From Lachnoclostridium sp. An181 (lineage in GTDB: Bacteria > Bacillota > Clostridia > Lachnospirales > Lachnospiraceae): a stretch of DNA of 64,000 bases. The stretch is from positions 51,601-115,600 of the forward strand of contig NZ_NFKJ01000008.1 in the NCBI RefSeq assembly GCF_002160325.1, read 5' to 3'. The position numbers and the translations under genes were made by a program. This document shows positions 63,979-64,000 of this stretch, in pieces (the first letter of the stretch is position 1; the number at the start of each line of letters is the position of its first letter). The notes under the pieces are model-generated. The model was given only the letters and a program-made list of their open reading frames with translations. It did no database searches and was not told the origin of the DNA.

Positions 63979-64000
63979 ATGACAATAGGACGATGGTTAG
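63979..64000 (+). CDS. Start of a gene cut by the window end
   Basis: ATG at 63979, seven bases after AGGGG, opens MTIGRWL and runs off the window. Only seven codons are visible, so neither product nor reality of the gene can be confirmed; the ribosome site and preceding terminator make a gene start likely. Confidence 0.35.

Noticed and set aside
1..64000. tRNA, rRNA, CRISPR arrays, insertion sequences or prophage genes
   Set aside because: No transposase, integrase, regularly spaced repeat array or recognisable structural RNA was seen on either strand, though small RNAs could be missed by eye.

Overview
This window reads as a chromosome segment of a Gram-positive gut anaerobe of the Clostridia, most likely family Lachnospiraceae (Ruminococcus gnavus/torques, Dorea or Blautia-like). 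The evidence is AGGAGG-type ribosome sites, secA-prfB and lon-engB synteny, a proposed phosphoglycerate-mutase-type homoserine kinase inside a threonine cluster, GH84 surface enzymes with C-terminal KTGD sorting tails, and ChW-repeat proteins. Species assignment is inference. No rRNA, tRNA, CRISPR array or insertion sequence was found. Nearly all genes lie on the + strand.

Layout. (1) 1-7673: end of secA; prfB with its programmed +1 frameshift; an aspartate-family operon (ACT protein, hom, proposed homoserine kinase, lysC); a minus-strand CYTH protein; a DJ-1/PfpI protein with a small membrane protein. (2) 7674-15215: protein folding and turnover (tig, clpP, clpX, lon), then engB and an AI-2E-family permease. 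Hairpins separate clpP, clpX and lon. (3) 15216-23066: two tandem secreted GH84 beta-N-acetylglucosaminidases sharing FIVAR repeats and an unusual SAKTGD wall-anchor tail, probably acting on mucin or other host glycans. (4) 23067-36567: a decayed HIRAN-domain gene, uvrB-uvrA behind a LexA-like box, mreB, recD2, a ComF-type gene, the cyclic-di-AMP module (membrane protein, cdaA, cdaR) and an HPr. (5) 36568-62288: a large cell-surface polysaccharide locus. (6) 62289-64000: a membrane-anchored cohesin-domain protein with a very acidic cytoplasmic tail, then the start of another gene behind a LexA-like box.

The polysaccharide locus appears to be a Wzx/Wzy-type pathway. Rhamnose precursor genes (rfbBACD plus a nucleotidyltransferase) come first. 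A three-gene set resembling phage Gtr systems follows (multispanning DUF6020-like protein, polyprenyl-phosphate glycosyltransferase, GtrA flippase). After a terminator and a fresh promoter come the initiating sugar-phosphate transferase, UDP-galactopyranose mutase, several GT2 transferases, a TagF-like polyol-phosphate transferase, a Wzz-like chain-length protein, an EpsG-like polymerase, a Wzx flippase, and an IspD/TarI-like cytidylyltransferase with an SDR enzyme. The locus ends with a ChW-repeat GH25 muramidase, an LCP wall-ligase and an acyltransferase. The predicted product is a rhamnose- and galactofuranose-containing polymer carrying polyol phosphate, attached to peptidoglycan. The central genes (about 48-59 kb) are visibly AT-richer than the flanks, as expected for an exchangeable capsule cassette.

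The most interesting items are the cohesin/acidic-tail protein, the triplet-organised ChW-GH25 enzyme, a Wzz protein fused to a kinase-like domain without a P-loop, the HIRAN pseudogene with an SOS-like box, and the shared non-LPXTG sorting tails.
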